From NCBI GenBank assembly GCA_025360785.1, contig JANYBN010000210.1:1-64000 (forward strand): 64,000 nucleotides of DNA, given 5' to 3'. Below are positions 9,861-20,907 of the stretch, in pieces. Each line of letters starts with the position of its first letter. Positions within the stretch are counted from its first letter, which is position 1. Origin of the DNA: Geobacter sp. Lineage in GTDB: Bacteria > Desulfobacterota > Desulfuromonadia > Geobacterales > Pseudopelobacteraceae. The notes beneath the pieces were generated by a model. The model was not told the origin of the DNA, ran no database searches, and saw nothing but the letters and a program-made list of their open reading frames with translations. The translations under genes were made by a program, and so were the position numbers.

Positions 9861-10616
9861 CTACAGGTTAAACTCCATGCCATCATACGCCAATTCAAAG
9901 CCGGAAGGCAGCTTGTTTTCTTCGGAATATGCTATCTGATGGGTAAGATGGGTCAGGATGGTGCGGGGAACTTTTATCTGGCGGGCTGCGGCAATCGCCC
10001 CCGCAAAATTGAAATGAAAGGGGTGTTCAATCCAGCGCAATCCGTCTATCACCAGCAATTCCAGCCCCTGCAGCAGCTCCAGTGAAGGTTCCGGGATAGC
10101 GCTGCAGTCGGTCAGGTAGGCGAAATTGCCGATCCGGAAGCCAAGCGACAAGGTTCTGCCGTGCAGCAACGGTATCGGAATGATCGTCTGCCCGAACAGT
10201 TCAAAGGGGGCGCTGACTTCGTGAGCAGCCAGAAGCGGCGTGTAGCCGGAACCTTCCTGCTCGTTGAATATGTAGCTGAAGCCGCTCTGCAATGTTTCAA
10301 GGGTTTCCCGTGAAGCAAAACAGGGGATAATATCTTTGTGGAGAAAATGAAACCCGCGCAGGTCATCAATGCCATTGACATGGTCTGCGTGGGCATGAGT
10401 GAAAAGCACGGCATCGATGCGGCGAATATGCTGCCGCAACGCCTGTTCTCTCAGGTCTGTGGATGTATCGATCAGAACGGTGTGATCGTTGTCGCACATC
10501 AGAAGTGAGGCACGCGTACGCTTGTCCCGAAGATCTTCCGAAGTGCAGACCGGGCAGTCACAGCCAACCATCGGCACCCCGGTGGAGGTGCCACACCCCA
10601 AAATAGTGATTTTCAT
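9861..10616 (-). CDS. MBL-fold metallohydrolase (PhnP-like)
   Basis: MKITILGCGTSTGVPMVGCDCPVC and THAHADHVNGIDDLR metal-binding motif. Confidence 0.87.
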   Translation of the reverse strand: MKITILGCGTSTGVPMVGCDCPVCTSEDLRDKRTRASLLMCDNDHTVLIDTSTDLREQALRQHIRRIDAVLFTHAHADHVNGIDDLRGFHFLHKDIIPCFASRETLETLQSGFSYIFNEQEGSGYTPLLAAHEVSAPFELFGQTIIPIPLLHGRTLSLGFRIGNFAYLTDCSAIPEPSLELLQGLELLVIDGLRWIEHPFHFNFAGAIAAARQIKVPRTILTHLTHQIAYSEENKLPSGFELAYDGMEFNL

Positions 10617-10832
10617 ACCAGTCAACTTTCTTGAAATTTGACCAAAAATAACAGAATCGGGCGGCTCAGGCAAGGTGGATTTCTGGCGCCGGTTGCCGAG
10701 AGATGAACTCTTCGAAGTTATAACGACATGGTCTGTATATTGTTGGCAAACAGAGCGGTTAAGTGATAAAAATCAAGCGTAACAAACGAAGCTGACGTCA
10801 AGATGCGAAGTACAATTTCTCTGGGGTAACTC

Positions 10833-12437
10833 TTGAAAAATACCATCATTTACTCAAAAGACATTAGAGACATTCTGCCTGAATTTGTAAATGATCCAAT
10901 GGGGAAGCGCAGCAGGACCGGCACTGTAGCATTATTCAGCAGCATACTAATTGTCATTACTTTAGCCGTATATATGCAGGCGGGAAATCATCAGTTTTTG
11001 AATTACGACGATGACGCCTACGTTACTATTAACCCTCATGTAGCCAGCGGCATAACGGGCCGGAATATTATGTGGGCCTTTACTTCGATTGAGGCAAGCA
11101 ACTGGCATCCCATCACATGGCTTTCACACATGGCGGACGTCCAGTTTTACGGCCTGAACCCTCGCGGCCACCATCTCACCAACGTTGCTATTCATACAGC
11201 CTCCGCACTGCTCCTCTTCCTTCTTCTTCTCCGGTTGACTGCTTGCCTGTGGCAAAGTTTTTTTGTCGCCGCTCTTTTTGCGCTTCATCCTCTGCATGTG
11301 GAATCAGTTGCGTGGGTGGCGGAACGGAAGGATGTCCTCAGTGCGTTTTTCTGGTTCCTGACACTTTTCTTCTATTACGAATACGTGGCGAAGCGGAAAA
11401 CATCGTCGTACATTCTCGCTCTCTTTTCCTTTGTGCTGGGCTTAATGTCCAAACCGATGCTCGTAACGCTTCCCATAGTCATGCTCCTGATGGATTTTTG
11501 GCCTTTAGGCCGCTATCGGCACGAGCAGCGGGGAGAAGACCTACGGGAACACCTGGGAAGATCGATAGCCCTCATTATTGAAAAAATCCCGTTCTTTGTC
11601 TGCTCACTATTTTCCGGCCTGATTACCATCTACGCCCAGAGAACAACAGGGGCGATGTCCAGTCTGGATTTGGTGCCCTTGTGGCTCCGCATTAAAAATG
11701 CCCTGCTTGCCTATGTGTCGTACATCGGTAAAACAGTCTGGCCCCAAGACCTCGCTGTTTTATATCCATTCCCACACTCCATACCGCTTTGGCAGGCAGT
11801 CGGTTCACTATTCGTGCTGATCTTCCTGTCCGCATCTGTTTTTCGGGCCGGTCGGCGTCACCCCTATCTGGTAACCGGATGGTTCTGGTTCCTCATTACC
11901 CTCGTGCCGGTTGTCGGCATAATCCAGGTGGGAAGCCAGTCAATGGCGGATCGCTACACGTATATCCCGCTGACCGGACTTTTCATCATGGCGGCGTGGG
12001 GTGTCCCCGACCTGACCAGGGGTTTACGACACCGGCGAGTCCTTCTTGCTGTGCTTGCCGGTGCTGCAATAATCGTATCAGCCGCTTTAACGTGACAACA
12101 GCTCAAGTACTGGCGGGACAACATTTCCCTATATCGACGTACTCTTCAAGTCACTTCCGGCAACTATTTTATTCATAACTACTTGGGAATCGTTCTTCAA
12201 GCCAAGGGGAGCCTGGATGAAGCGATTCTGGAATACCGGCAGGCACTTCTGATCAATCCTGACAACAGGCATGCGCATAACAACATGGGGGTTCTTCTTG
12301 CGAGAAGAGGGGATTTGGATGCTGCCATCCGGGAATACCGGGAGGCACTGCGGATAAGCCCCGGCAACGTTGATGTGCTTGACAATCTTGAACAGGTGCT
12401 TACCAGAAAGAAGATGCAGGGTGAAATCAGAAAATAG
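10833..12437 (+). pseudogene. TMTC-like TPR membrane protein interrupted by an in-frame TGA
   Basis: Segments 10833-12095 and 12183-12437 are in the same frame, and the intervening codons read through as QQLKYWRDNISLYRRTLQVTSGNYFIHNYLGIVLQ. Confidence 0.8.
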
Positions 12438-14334
12438 TGCTCTTTACTTTGCTCGCTGCTGTCTTCTGGATTACTTTAGCGGCGTCCTGTTCCAGTCGCG
12501 GGTTGAGTGTTCTCAGCTTTTGCAGTGATGCAGCAACAGTGGACGTGTCGTCCTGGAGCGCTGCCACCAAGGCGAGATTACACCAGGCAAGGTCAATTGA
12601 CGGGTTGGCGTTTACAGCCTTTTGGTAATTCTCCCTGGCAAGTGAAAGATTGCTCAAATGTTCATATACCAGTCCCAGATTGTTGTAACTAATCGCCCGC
12701 CAGATAATCGGGTCTTCAGAGTTAGCCGGTTTAATATCGGAATGATATTTCGAGCCATCAGAACACCTCCCCCTGTACTTTCTAATTATCCAGATCGCAT
12801 CGTCCAGACCATCCCAGTACGTGTCTCTGCCTGGATCCAGTTCTAGTGCCTTCACAAGATGCGGCAACGCCTTCTCCGGCATGATTTTTTTAAAATAGAG
12901 CATGCCTACAGCATGGCTGACCCTCGCCTTGTTCGGCGATTTTTCCAGGACATCCTGCAACATAGCAATATCATTTGACCATATACGGTTACGTGCAATC
13001 GTGCTTGCGGTAAAAATCAAACAAATCAGTACAACTGCAACCCATAGGGCATTACGATATCGCTGCCGATGCGCTGCCATTCCGGCCATTGTCGCTGCTA
13101 CAGCCAGGAAAAACCCGGTTGAGGGGAGATAAATCCGGTGCTCGAAGAGCACGTCCCTGATCGGGATGAAACTCGACTCTACGCTCATGGCGAGATAGAA
13201 CCAGAAAATGCCCAGACTTGCGAGACGCATGGTTATGCCTGCCGGCAGAGCGCCGGAAGTCAAATGTCTTTGGGAACGGATAAAAAGGACCAGGGCCGAG
13301 ACCATCAGGGAAATATGCAGCAGCAGGGCGGCAAAAACCGGTGGATTAAACAGCGAGTGATACACAGGGTAGTCGTAGTCCATATTCTGGTTGACCGGAA
13401 GAATCAACAGGCGCAGATAGGTTACCACAACCCTTATCTGGGTTAGCAGGTAGTCTGTTCTGGATATGGTCTGTGTTTCCGCAGTTGCCAGATGCACCTG
13501 ATTAAGCAGGTTTTCGCCCTCCCCCGTACCAAGCGGATAAATCAGTTGAAGGGGAATTACCAACAGCAGTACGGCAGCAAGAACCAAAAAGAGGCGATTT
13601 CTCAGTAACTGCCCCCGAAAAAGCGCAACTTCCAGCGCCACGATCATCAGCGGCAGAGTGAAGGCGATCTCTTTGCTTTTCATTGCCAACAGAGCCGCCA
13701 GGAAGCAGGCAAAACCCCACGACCAGACCTGAAGCTTTTTAATTTCGCCGGTTAACGATACACGTGCCAGAAGGTATGACAGTAGTGAGCTTAGATAGAG
13801 GAATGTAGCCAGTGATGTGTAACGCTGGACAATGTAGGTAACGGCCTGCGTCTGGACAGGATGACAGACAAAGAGCGCCGCAGTGGCAAAAGGGATGAAG
13901 TATTGCTGGTATGTAACGCTGTCATCATCACCGGAAATCCGATATGTCCGCTTCAGGGTTTCGATTATTTGCTGAATGAGCAGGTAGATGACAACGGCAG
14001 ATAGCAGGTGAATTGTCAGATTAAACAGGTGGAAGCCAAGTACCTGCTCTCCGTACAGGCGGCGGTTCAGGGCAAAGGTTATATCCGTAAACCATCGGGA
14101 GATGCCGATAAAACCTTTTATGCTGTACAGATCAATACCGATGTTGTCGCGCACTGCCACGGCATCATCGAACTGCACCGGTACGTAGAGAGAGTTGACA
14201 TAGGAGACAATACCCAGAAGCAGAATTATTAAGATATGTGTGATGGATGTACCGAACAGGAATTTCAAGCGGTCAAATGATGCCAGGCGCAACGATATCT
14301 TCATTAATTTAGCCTCTGTGATGTAAAAGCTCAA
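12427..14334 (-). CDS. TMTC/GT-C-like TPR membrane protein
   Basis: Paralogous to 6058-7968: VPVQFDDAVAVRDN, HPVQTQAVTYIVQRYTSLATFLY, YDYPVYHSLFNP, C-terminal TPRs. Confidence 0.8.
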   Translation of the reverse strand: MSFYITEAKLMKISLRLASFDRLKFLFGTSITHILIILLLGIVSYVNSLYVPVQFDDAVAVRDNIGIDLYSIKGFIGISRWFTDITFALNRRLYGEQVLGFHLFNLTIHLLSAVVIYLLIQQIIETLKRTYRISGDDDSVTYQQYFIPFATAALFVCHPVQTQAVTYIVQRYTSLATFLYLSSLLSYLLARVSLTGEIKKLQVWSWGFACFLAALLAMKSKEIAFTLPLMIVALEVALFRGQLLRNRLFLVLAAVLLLVIPLQLIYPLGTGEGENLLNQVHLATAETQTISRTDYLLTQIRVVVTYLRLLILPVNQNMDYDYPVYHSLFNPPVFAALLLHISLMVSALVLFIRSQRHLTSGALPAGITMRLASLGIFWFYLAMSVESSFIPIRDVLFEHRIYLPSTGFFLAVAATMAGMAAHRQRYRNALWVAVVLICLIFTASTIARNRIWSNDIAMLQDVLEKSPNKARVSHAVGMLYFKKIMPEKALPHLVKALELDPGRDTYWDGLDDAIWIIRKYRGRCSDGSKYHSDIKPANSEDPIIWRAISYNNLGLVYEHLSNLSLARENYQKAVNANPSIDLAWCNLALVAALQDDTSTVAASLQKLRTLNPRLEQDAAKVIQKTAASKVKSTIF

Positions 14335-14355
14335 ATAATGCCATTTCCAAAGGGC

Positions 14356-15621
14356 TTAACGCGCTAGATCAACCAATAAGGCTATATTCAGCCCGATCAC
14401 AATCATTCCAACGATCCAGAGCACGATCGCTCCGTAACGCTTGTTGGCATATTCGCCCATGACTTTTTTCGAAGAGGTCAGGAGGATCAGCGGGATAATG
14501 GTCAGCGGGAGTTGCAGGGAGAGGGCCACCTGGCTCCAGAGGATCCCTTTGAACGGGTCTGACAACAGCATGATGGCTGCCAGCGCACCCAGGAGCGTAA
14601 TTGACAAGCCGATGCGGGAATGGGGGTCGTTGATGTCGAAAGGCTCGATAAAGATGCCGGCAAAAACACTGCCGCCGGCCATGGCGGCGGTGACGGACGA
14701 TGACAGCCCGGCGAACAACAGCCCCAGCGCAAAAACAACCGCCGAAGCCCTGCCGAAGATCGGCTCCAACGTCATCGTAACTTGCGGTAATTCATTCACG
14801 ACGATGCCGTTTTTATAGAATACGGCAGCGGCCATGATGATCATGGCGCTGTTGATAGCCCACCCCGCACCCATGCCGGCCAGCGTGTCCAGAAACTCAT
14901 ATTTGAGCTGTTTTTGTATGACGTCGGCACCCTGGGCGTTCCACTGGCGACTCTGGATCACTTCTGAATGCAGGAAGATGTTGTGCGGCATCACAACGGC
15001 GCCCAGCACCCCCATGATGACCGTCATCGAGCCGGCAGGAAACGTCGGAGTCACCCAGCCGGTAAAGGTCTGGACCCAGGACACGTCGGCCAGCCATATT
15101 TCAAAGACGAAGGCCATTCCGATCAGCGAGACAAAGCCCATGATCCATTTTTCCAACCGCTGGTAGTTTTTTGAAAAGAGCATCCAGGCCGAGAATCCGG
15201 CTGCAAATACTGCTCCGATAACCAGCGGCAGGCCGGTCAGCATATTGAGACCAATGGCCGCCCCCAGCAGTTCCGCCAGGGCGGTGGCAACGCAGGCGAC
15301 CATGGCGCTGCCGAGCATCAGGACCCGCAGCCAGGGTTTGAAAAATTTAGAGGCGGCTTCCGAGAGGCAGAGACCGGTGACGATGCCGAGATGGGCGGCG
15401 TTATGCTGGACTACTATCAGTATGACCGTGGAGAGAGACACCACCCAGAGCAGTTTGTAGCCGAACTGCGACCCGGCCGCCACGTTGGTAACCCAGTTGC
15501 CGGGGTCAATGAAACCGACCGTAACAAAGAAACCGGGCCCGATGTAGCGGAACAGTTCCAGCGAGGCCAGGCGCGAAGCCTGTTTGCCGATATGGGAGAG
15601 CCATTTCATAAGAGGTGGCAC
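14356..15621 (-). CDS. Nramp family divalent metal transporter
   Basis: GPGFFVTVGFIDPGNWVTNVAAGSQFGYKLLW and MPHNIFLHSEVIQSR. Confidence 0.92.
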   Translation of the reverse strand: MPPLMKWLSHIGKQASRLASLELFRYIGPGFFVTVGFIDPGNWVTNVAAGSQFGYKLLWVVSLSTVILIVVQHNAAHLGIVTGLCLSEAASKFFKPWLRVLMLGSAMVACVATALAELLGAAIGLNMLTGLPLVIGAVFAAGFSAWMLFSKNYQRLEKWIMGFVSLIGMAFVFEIWLADVSWVQTFTGWVTPTFPAGSMTVIMGVLGAVVMPHNIFLHSEVIQSRQWNAQGADVIQKQLKYEFLDTLAGMGAGWAINSAMIIMAAAVFYKNGIVVNELPQVTMTLEPIFGRASAVVFALGLLFAGLSSSVTAAMAGGSVFAGIFIEPFDINDPHSRIGLSITLLGALAAIMLLSDPFKGILWSQVALSLQLPLTIIPLILLTSSKKVMGEYANKRYGAIVLWIVGMIVIGLNIALLVDLAR

Positions 15622-15627
15622 AAAACG

Positions 15628-16293
15628 TCAGAACCCGAAAATTGATAGTGGCACTTCCAGTGTGCCCCCTAAATAATCCACGCCATTGTTATGGGTTGTT
15701 AAATTGGCGTTGCTGATGTGGCGATAACCGATGCCTGCACGCAATTTACTGGCGAGGTGTTCAATCCCCAATCCAACGTGGTCAGAAAACTGAAAGTTGC
15801 TCCCTTTTACCCGGTTGCCGATATTTGATTCACTCAGATAGGCGACTCCAATCCCGACATCCGCTGTCAAGGCGATTTGCTGCACTGTCAGCAAGCGCCA
15901 ATGCAGCATGGGAACGGCGGCAACATCCCATGCCGAATGGGCCCCTGTTGAGTCCGAATCTGCGATCCAGTAGGAAGCCGAATAGTTGGGAGAATATGAC
16001 AGCAGCGACTCCGGCCCCGAACCTTGAAGCAAGCGGTTCTCTCCATGAACCAATCCGACTGAGTACGAGCTCAGCTCCCTGTCTTCACCATTCTGCAGGC
16101 GCACCCGCCAGCCATTATCGGCAGAATCCAGCAGAGGCGCACCCTTCAACAGCGCAAATGCCCAGGTAGCCAGGGTTCCGACCACGGTTGTGTCTTTAAG
16201 GATGGTATTGATACCAATGGCGGCCATGCAAGGCGTCGCCCACAGCAGGCCAAGCAGACAGAAGAGTGAAACTGTTTTTTTAAACTGGTCCAT
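15628..16293 (-). CDS. PagL-like lipid A 3-O-deacylase / acyloxyacyl hydrolase
   Basis: Signal peptide and C-terminal IGYRHISNANLTTHNNGVDYLG (PagL-type His-x-Ser motif). Confidence 0.75.
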   Translation of the reverse strand: MDQFKKTVSLFCLLGLLWATPCMAAIGINTILKDTTVVGTLATWAFALLKGAPLLDSADNGWRVRLQNGEDRELSSYSVGLVHGENRLLQGSGPESLLSYSPNYSASYWIADSDSTGAHSAWDVAAVPMLHWRLLTVQQIALTADVGIGVAYLSESNIGNRVKGSNFQFSDHVGLGIEHLASKLRAGIGYRHISNANLTTHNNGVDYLGGTLEVPLSIFGF

Positions 16294-16356
16294 TCTGGTA
16301 ATCCTTTCAATCAGTTAAAAATAATAAGGGGCATAAAGAGTCGCAAGGAAAAGGCA

Positions 16357-16884
16357 TCAATCTTCAAGGTATTGCAGCGCGTATTTCACATAATTACCGG
16401 CAGATTTACTTAACCATACCACTTCATCCGGCGTCAAGTCGCGTTTGAATTTTGCCGGGGCACCGACCCAGAGGGTGTGCGGCGGAACAACCATCCCTTC
16501 GGTCACCAGCGCCCTCGCCCCTATCAGCGCCCCTTCACCGATGACGGCATGATCCATCACCATGGCCTGCATGCCGACAAAACAGCCGTCCTGCAGGGTG
16601 CAGCCGTGCAGAGTCACACTATGACCGATGGTAACGTCGTCACCGATGATCAGCGGCGCACCAGGGTCGTCAGCATGCTTTTTGTGGGTGACGTGCAGCA
16701 TGGTCAAATCCTGAACGTTACTGCGGACGCCGATACGGATATGGTTGACGTCGCCGCGAACCACGCAGTTGTACCAGACGCTCGATTGTGCCCCGATCTC
16801 AACATCACCGATAATCACAGCGGTTTCGGCGACAAAAGCGGTTGGGTCGATAGCGGGATGAATGCCTTGAAACGGTCTGATCAT
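16357..16884 (-). CDS. Gamma carbonic anhydrase family protein
   Basis: Left-handed beta-helix hexapeptides, VWYNCVVRGDVNHIRIGVRSNVQD, HVTHKKH, VTIGHSVTLHGC. Confidence 0.9.
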   Translation of the reverse strand: MIRPFQGIHPAIDPTAFVAETAVIIGDVEIGAQSSVWYNCVVRGDVNHIRIGVRSNVQDLTMLHVTHKKHADDPGAPLIIGDDVTIGHSVTLHGCTLQDGCFVGMQAMVMDHAVIGEGALIGARALVTEGMVVPPHTLWVGAPAKFKRDLTPDEVVWLSKSAGNYVKYALQYLED

Positions 16885-17054
16885 GTTATCATTCCCTTAG
16901 AATAAATAGTTACGGCGCGGGAGTATAACCGCTTGACAATGACTTGGCAATTGCCCTGTTTCCACTCGGGAAAGAAGATTAAACTACTTGTTGCCAAGAG
17001 CTATTTTTGCTATGTTATAAAGTCGATTTTAACCAACAAGGGGAAATCTGCACG

Positions 17055-17891
17055 ATGAAATTCACCAAGATGCAGGGTGCCGGAAACGATTACGTTTATG
17101 TGAACTGTTTCGAGGAGACCGTCAGCGATCCCAGGCAGACAGCCATACAGGTTTCAAACCGTAATTTCGGGATCGGTTCGGATGGATTGATCCTGATCAT
17201 GCCGTCCGAAGTGGCCGATGTGCGGATGAGGATGTTCAATTCCGACGGATCCGAGTCGGAGATGTGCGGCAACGGTATTCGTTGTGTCGCCAAATACGCT
17301 TATGACCACGGCATTGTGTCAAAGACCGAAATCACTGCCGAGACCGGCGCAGGTATTCTGACTCTGCAGCTTGTCCCCGGAGCCGGCGGAAAGATCGAGA
17401 AGGTGCGGGTCAACATGGGACCGCCACGCCTGACACGCGGTGAAATTCCTATGACCGGAGATCCGGATTCGAAAGTGCTTGCTGAAGAGTTGACGGTTCT
17501 GGATAAGACTTTCAAAATCACCTGTGCCTCAATGGGTAACCCGCACTGCGTCATTTTTGTCGATGACGTTGATAATTTTCCGGTAGCGACCTTTGGCCCG
17601 CCGATTGAAAACAACGCGCTGTTTCCGCGCCGCACCAACGTTGAGTTCATCCAGATCATTTCACGCACCGAGATTCGGCAGCGTACCTGGGAGCGTGGCG
17701 CAGGAGAAACCCTGGCTTGCGGCACCGGCTCCAGCGCCGTCACAGCCGCCTGCATACTGAATGGACTGACTGAGAAAAAGATCCTCAACCATCTGTCCGG
17801 CGGTGATCTCGAAATGGAATGGGCTGATGATGGCAACATCTACATGACCGGCCCGGCGGTAGAAGTGTTCAGCGGAGAAATCACGCTGTAA
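17055..17891 (+). CDS. dapF: Diaminopimelate epimerase
   Basis: [47 protein letters not shown]. Confidence 0.95.
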   Translation: MKFTKMQGAGNDYVYVNCFEETVSDPRQTAIQVSNRNFGIGSDGLILIMPSEVADVRMRMFNSDGSESEMCGNGIRCVAKYAYDHGIVSKTEITAETGAGILTLQLVPGAGGKIEKVRVNMGPPRLTRGEIPMTGDPDSKVLAEELTVLDKTFKITCASMGNPHCVIFVDDVDNFPVATFGPPIENNALFPRRTNVEFIQIISRTEIRQRTWERGAGETLACGTGSSAVTAACILNGLTEKKILNHLSGGDLEMEWADDGNIYMTGPAVEVFSGEITL

Positions 17892-17980
17892 CTAAAAAAC
17901 CACTATCACAAAAAACATTTACCGCGTAGCACACAGAGCAAAACAAAGAGTTATCAGCCATTTACAGAGTTAAAGGTCTT

Positions 17981-18862
17981 ATGCCGCGTACCGTCACTAT
18001 CATAAACCTCCTTCTTGGGGTCGCAATCATTGCCCTGCTGGCGGGGATCGCCACAACACGCCTCTCTGCGCGGCTCGGCAAGGCGTTTCTGCCCAAAGGG
18101 GGCACTACGAGTACCGCTCCCGCATCTACCAACCAGCGCACGGAAGATCTTTCTTTCTACGCCCCGATCCTGACTAACGGCCTGTTCGGCAAGGCGATAC
18201 AGGGTCCGCTTACACTCATCACAAATGCTCCGACAGCGGCACAGGCTGTTCCGGTGACGGCACCGGCAGAACTGATGCTGCTTGGCACAGCCGTCGGCTC
18301 CTTCCGCGAAACCTTTGCTCTGGTTCGACATACCACCAAACAGGAAGAGCGGGTGTTTCGACTGGGCGACATGGTTTTTGATGCCGGACGCCTGGCCGAA
18401 GTAGGCAAAGAAAGGGCCTTTATCGTCATCAACAACAAGAAAGTCGAGCTGCTGACTCCCATGACGCCGCCGTCGGCTGTTCCGGCCACCCAAACCGCAG
18501 CGGGAATGGCGCATGCAGTCACAGCAGTGTCCAGCACTGGAGCGGGCAGTTATGTTATCGATCAGCGGGCTCTTAACGCCGCACTGGATAACCCGGCCCA
18601 GGCTATGAGTGATGCCCGGCTGCTGCCCAGCCAGAAAGACGGCAAGGTCGAGGGGTTCCGCGCTTCCGAAGTTAAGCCGAATGGCGTTTTTTCAATGATC
18701 GGCATAAAAAATGGCGACGTGTTGCTCCGGCTGAACGATTTTCCGATGGATTCACCGGACAAGGCGCTGCAGTCTTTCATCGCCCTCAAAGGGCAGAACC
18801 GGTTGAAACTCGACATAATCCGCGATGGACAACCGCAGACTTTCAATTATGATATAAGGTAG
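17981..18862 (+). CDS. gspC: Type II secretion system protein C (PDZ-containing)
   Basis: N-terminal TM, C-terminal PDZ-like GFRASEVKPNGVFSMIGIKNGDVLLRLNDFPMDSPDKA; directly upstream of gspD. Confidence 0.85.
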   Translation: MPRTVTIINLLLGVAIIALLAGIATTRLSARLGKAFLPKGGTTSTAPASTNQRTEDLSFYAPILTNGLFGKAIQGPLTLITNAPTAAQAVPVTAPAELMLLGTAVGSFRETFALVRHTTKQEERVFRLGDMVFDAGRLAEVGKERAFIVINNKKVELLTPMTPPSAVPATQTAAGMAHAVTAVSSTGAGSYVIDQRALNAALDNPAQAMSDARLLPSQKDGKVEGFRASEVKPNGVFSMIGIKNGDVLLRLNDFPMDSPDKALQSFIALKGQNRLKLDIIRDGQPQTFNYDIR

Positions 18863-19011
18863 CATCTAGACCCATTACCCTTACTCACGCAACGACGCAA
18901 CGAAAAGACTTTAAAACAAAAGATATATTCTTGTTTTTTAAACGCTGCGCGAAACAGATTTTTTGAGTTCCGGCTTGTCCCGTTCAGGAAAACCGTAATC
19001 CGGAGGTACGC

Positions 19012-20907
19012 TTGACACGATATATATTACGCACCGTTTGCATGCTGGCAATGATCTCAGCTCTTTTTGTCTCGACAACGCTTGCTGCCGGCGGAAAGGG
19101 GGTCGTCCTGAATTTCAACGAGGTGGATATTTCCACCATGGTGAAGTTCATCAGTGACCTGACCGGTAAGAACTTTATCCTTGATGACCGGGTCAAAGGA
19201 AAGATATCGGTTTACTCCCCCTCCAAGCTATCAACCGAGGAGGCGTATAATGTTTTCACCTCTGTGCTGGAGCTGAAGGGTTTCACCGTCGTGCAGAGCG
19301 GCAAGGTCGCCAAGATTGTCCCCTCTTCCGCTGCCAAACAATCCGGATTCAAGCTGCTTCGGCAGGACGAGCAGGCTCCTGTCAATGAGAGTTACGTTGC
19401 GCAGGTGACCAAGCTGGATTACATCACAGCCCAGGAAGCGGTGACTTTTCTGCAGCCGATGATTTCCAAGGATGGACACCTGTCTGCCTTTGGCCCCGGC
19501 AATCTGCTCCTGATGGTTGACTCAGCCATCAACATCCGCAAACTGCATGGCATTCTGCAGACGATTGACACCGAGCGCACCCGTGAGGGGCTTGAGATCA
19601 TCTATCTGAAAAACGCTTCGGCAGAAAATGCGGCGACAACCGTTCGGGGGTGGCTGAGCGGTTCTGAGAGCAAAACCGGCGGCCAGCCCGCTACTGCAGG
19701 CGGTGGCAGTACTACGACAGTTCTGGCGGATCAGCGTCTGAACGCGCTGCTGGTTTTCGGTAACGAAACCACCAAAACAGCGATTCGCGAGCTGGTAGCA
19801 AAACTGGACGTCACCCCGCCTGAGGTGAGCAGCAAGGTCAACGTCTATTACCTGGAAAACACCGACGCAACCGAGATGGCAAAGGTTCTGGACGGTGTCG
19901 TCAGGGGGATCTCCGCCCAGGCGGCCGCCCAGCCGGGTGCAGCAGCGCCGCAGGCTTCTCCGTTCGACAGCGGCAAAGTCACCATCACTCCGGACAAGGC
20001 ATCCAATTCACTCGTCATCATGGCTTCACCCACCGATTACAGCAACCTCGTACAGGTGATCAAAAAGCTCGACCGCCGCAGCAAACAGGTCTTTGTGCAG
20101 GTGCTGATCGCCGAGGTATCGCTGGATAAATCGAATGAACTCGGGCTGCAAACCGGCTTGATCGGAGGCGGTTCCCCCAGCAGCAACCTCACGGTGGCCG
20201 GCATGTACAATCCGCTTGGCACACTCGGCACCATTGGAACTGTTCTTGCCGCCGGTGGCGCGTTAACCCCGGGAGTCACCGCCAGTCCGCTCAATATAAC
20301 GGCCGAACTCAAGGCACTTGATAAAAAGGGGCTTTTAAATATCCTCTCCACTCCCAACATCCTGACCTCCGACAACAAAGAGGCTGAGATCAACGTCGGT
20401 GAAAACGTACCATTCCAGGGGGCGGCAACACAGAGCACGTTCGGCACGACGCAATCCATCGAGCGTAAGGATATCGGCATCAACCTTAAAATCAAGCCAC
20501 AGATCAGCGAAGGCGATTATATCCGGATGGATATCAATCAGGAAATCTCGGCAGTCAAGGACAGCCGAGGTCAGGCGGTTGACCTGGTCACGACCAAACG
20601 GTCGGCCAAGACCAGTGTTGTTGTAAAGGACAAAGAGACGGTTGTGATCGGCGGGCTGATCCAGGACTCCGAGGAGGATACGGTCAGCAAGGTGCCGCTG
20701 CTCGGGGATATTCCGCTGTTGGGATGGCTGTTCAAAACCAAATCAAAGATACGCAAAAAGACCAACCTGATGATCCTGCTGACTCCCCATATCGTCAAAG
20801 ATGCAGCAGACCTTGCTGAGATGACGAGAACGCAGCGTCAATCGTTCGGGGAATCGGCGAAAAAGAGCGATTCCGTCGATGTTCAAAAAGAGATTACCGG
20901 CAAATGA
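19012..20907 (+). CDS. gspD: Type II secretion secretin
   Basis: Signal peptide, VVLNFNEVDISTMVKFISDLTGKNFILDDRVKGKISVYSP, secretin domain VPLLGDIPLLGWLFKTK. Confidence 0.95.
   Translation: MTRYILRTVCMLAMISALFVSTTLAAGGKGVVLNFNEVDISTMVKFISDLTGKNFILDDRVKGKISVYSPSKLSTEEAYNVFTSVLELKGFTVVQSGKVAKIVPSSAAKQSGFKLLRQDEQAPVNESYVAQVTKLDYITAQEAVTFLQPMISKDGHLSAFGPGNLLLMVDSAINIRKLHGILQTIDTERTREGLEIIYLKNASAENAATTVRGWLSGSESKTGGQPATAGGGSTTTVLADQRLNALLVFGNETTKTAIRELVAKLDVTPPEVSSKVNVYYLENTDATEMAKVLDGVVRGISAQAAAQPGAAAPQASPFDSGKVTITPDKASNSLVIMASPTDYSNLVQVIKKLDRRSKQVFVQVLIAEVSLDKSNELGLQTGLIGGGSPSSNLTVAGMYNPLGTLGTIGTVLAAGGALTPGVTASPLNITAELKALDKKGLLNILSTPNILTSDNKEAEINVGENVPFQGAATQSTFGTTQSIERKDIGINLKIKPQISEGDYIRMDINQEISAVKDSRGQAVDLVTTKRSAKTSVVVKDKETVVIGGLIQDSEEDTVSKVPLLGDIPLLGWLFKTKSKIRKKTNLMILLTPHIVKDAADLAEMTRTQRQSFGESAKKSDSVDVQKEITGK

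Noticed and set aside
12093-12095. TGA in the TMTC-like gene as a selenocysteine codon
   Set aside because: Not at a redox or catalytic position and no evident SECIS hairpin immediately downstream; a nonsense mutation or sequence error is simpler.
15825-16169. 114-aa plus-strand ORF antisense to the PagL-like gene, and many similar antisense ORFs across the window
   Set aside because: Shadow ORFs opposite well-supported genes with no recognisable domains.
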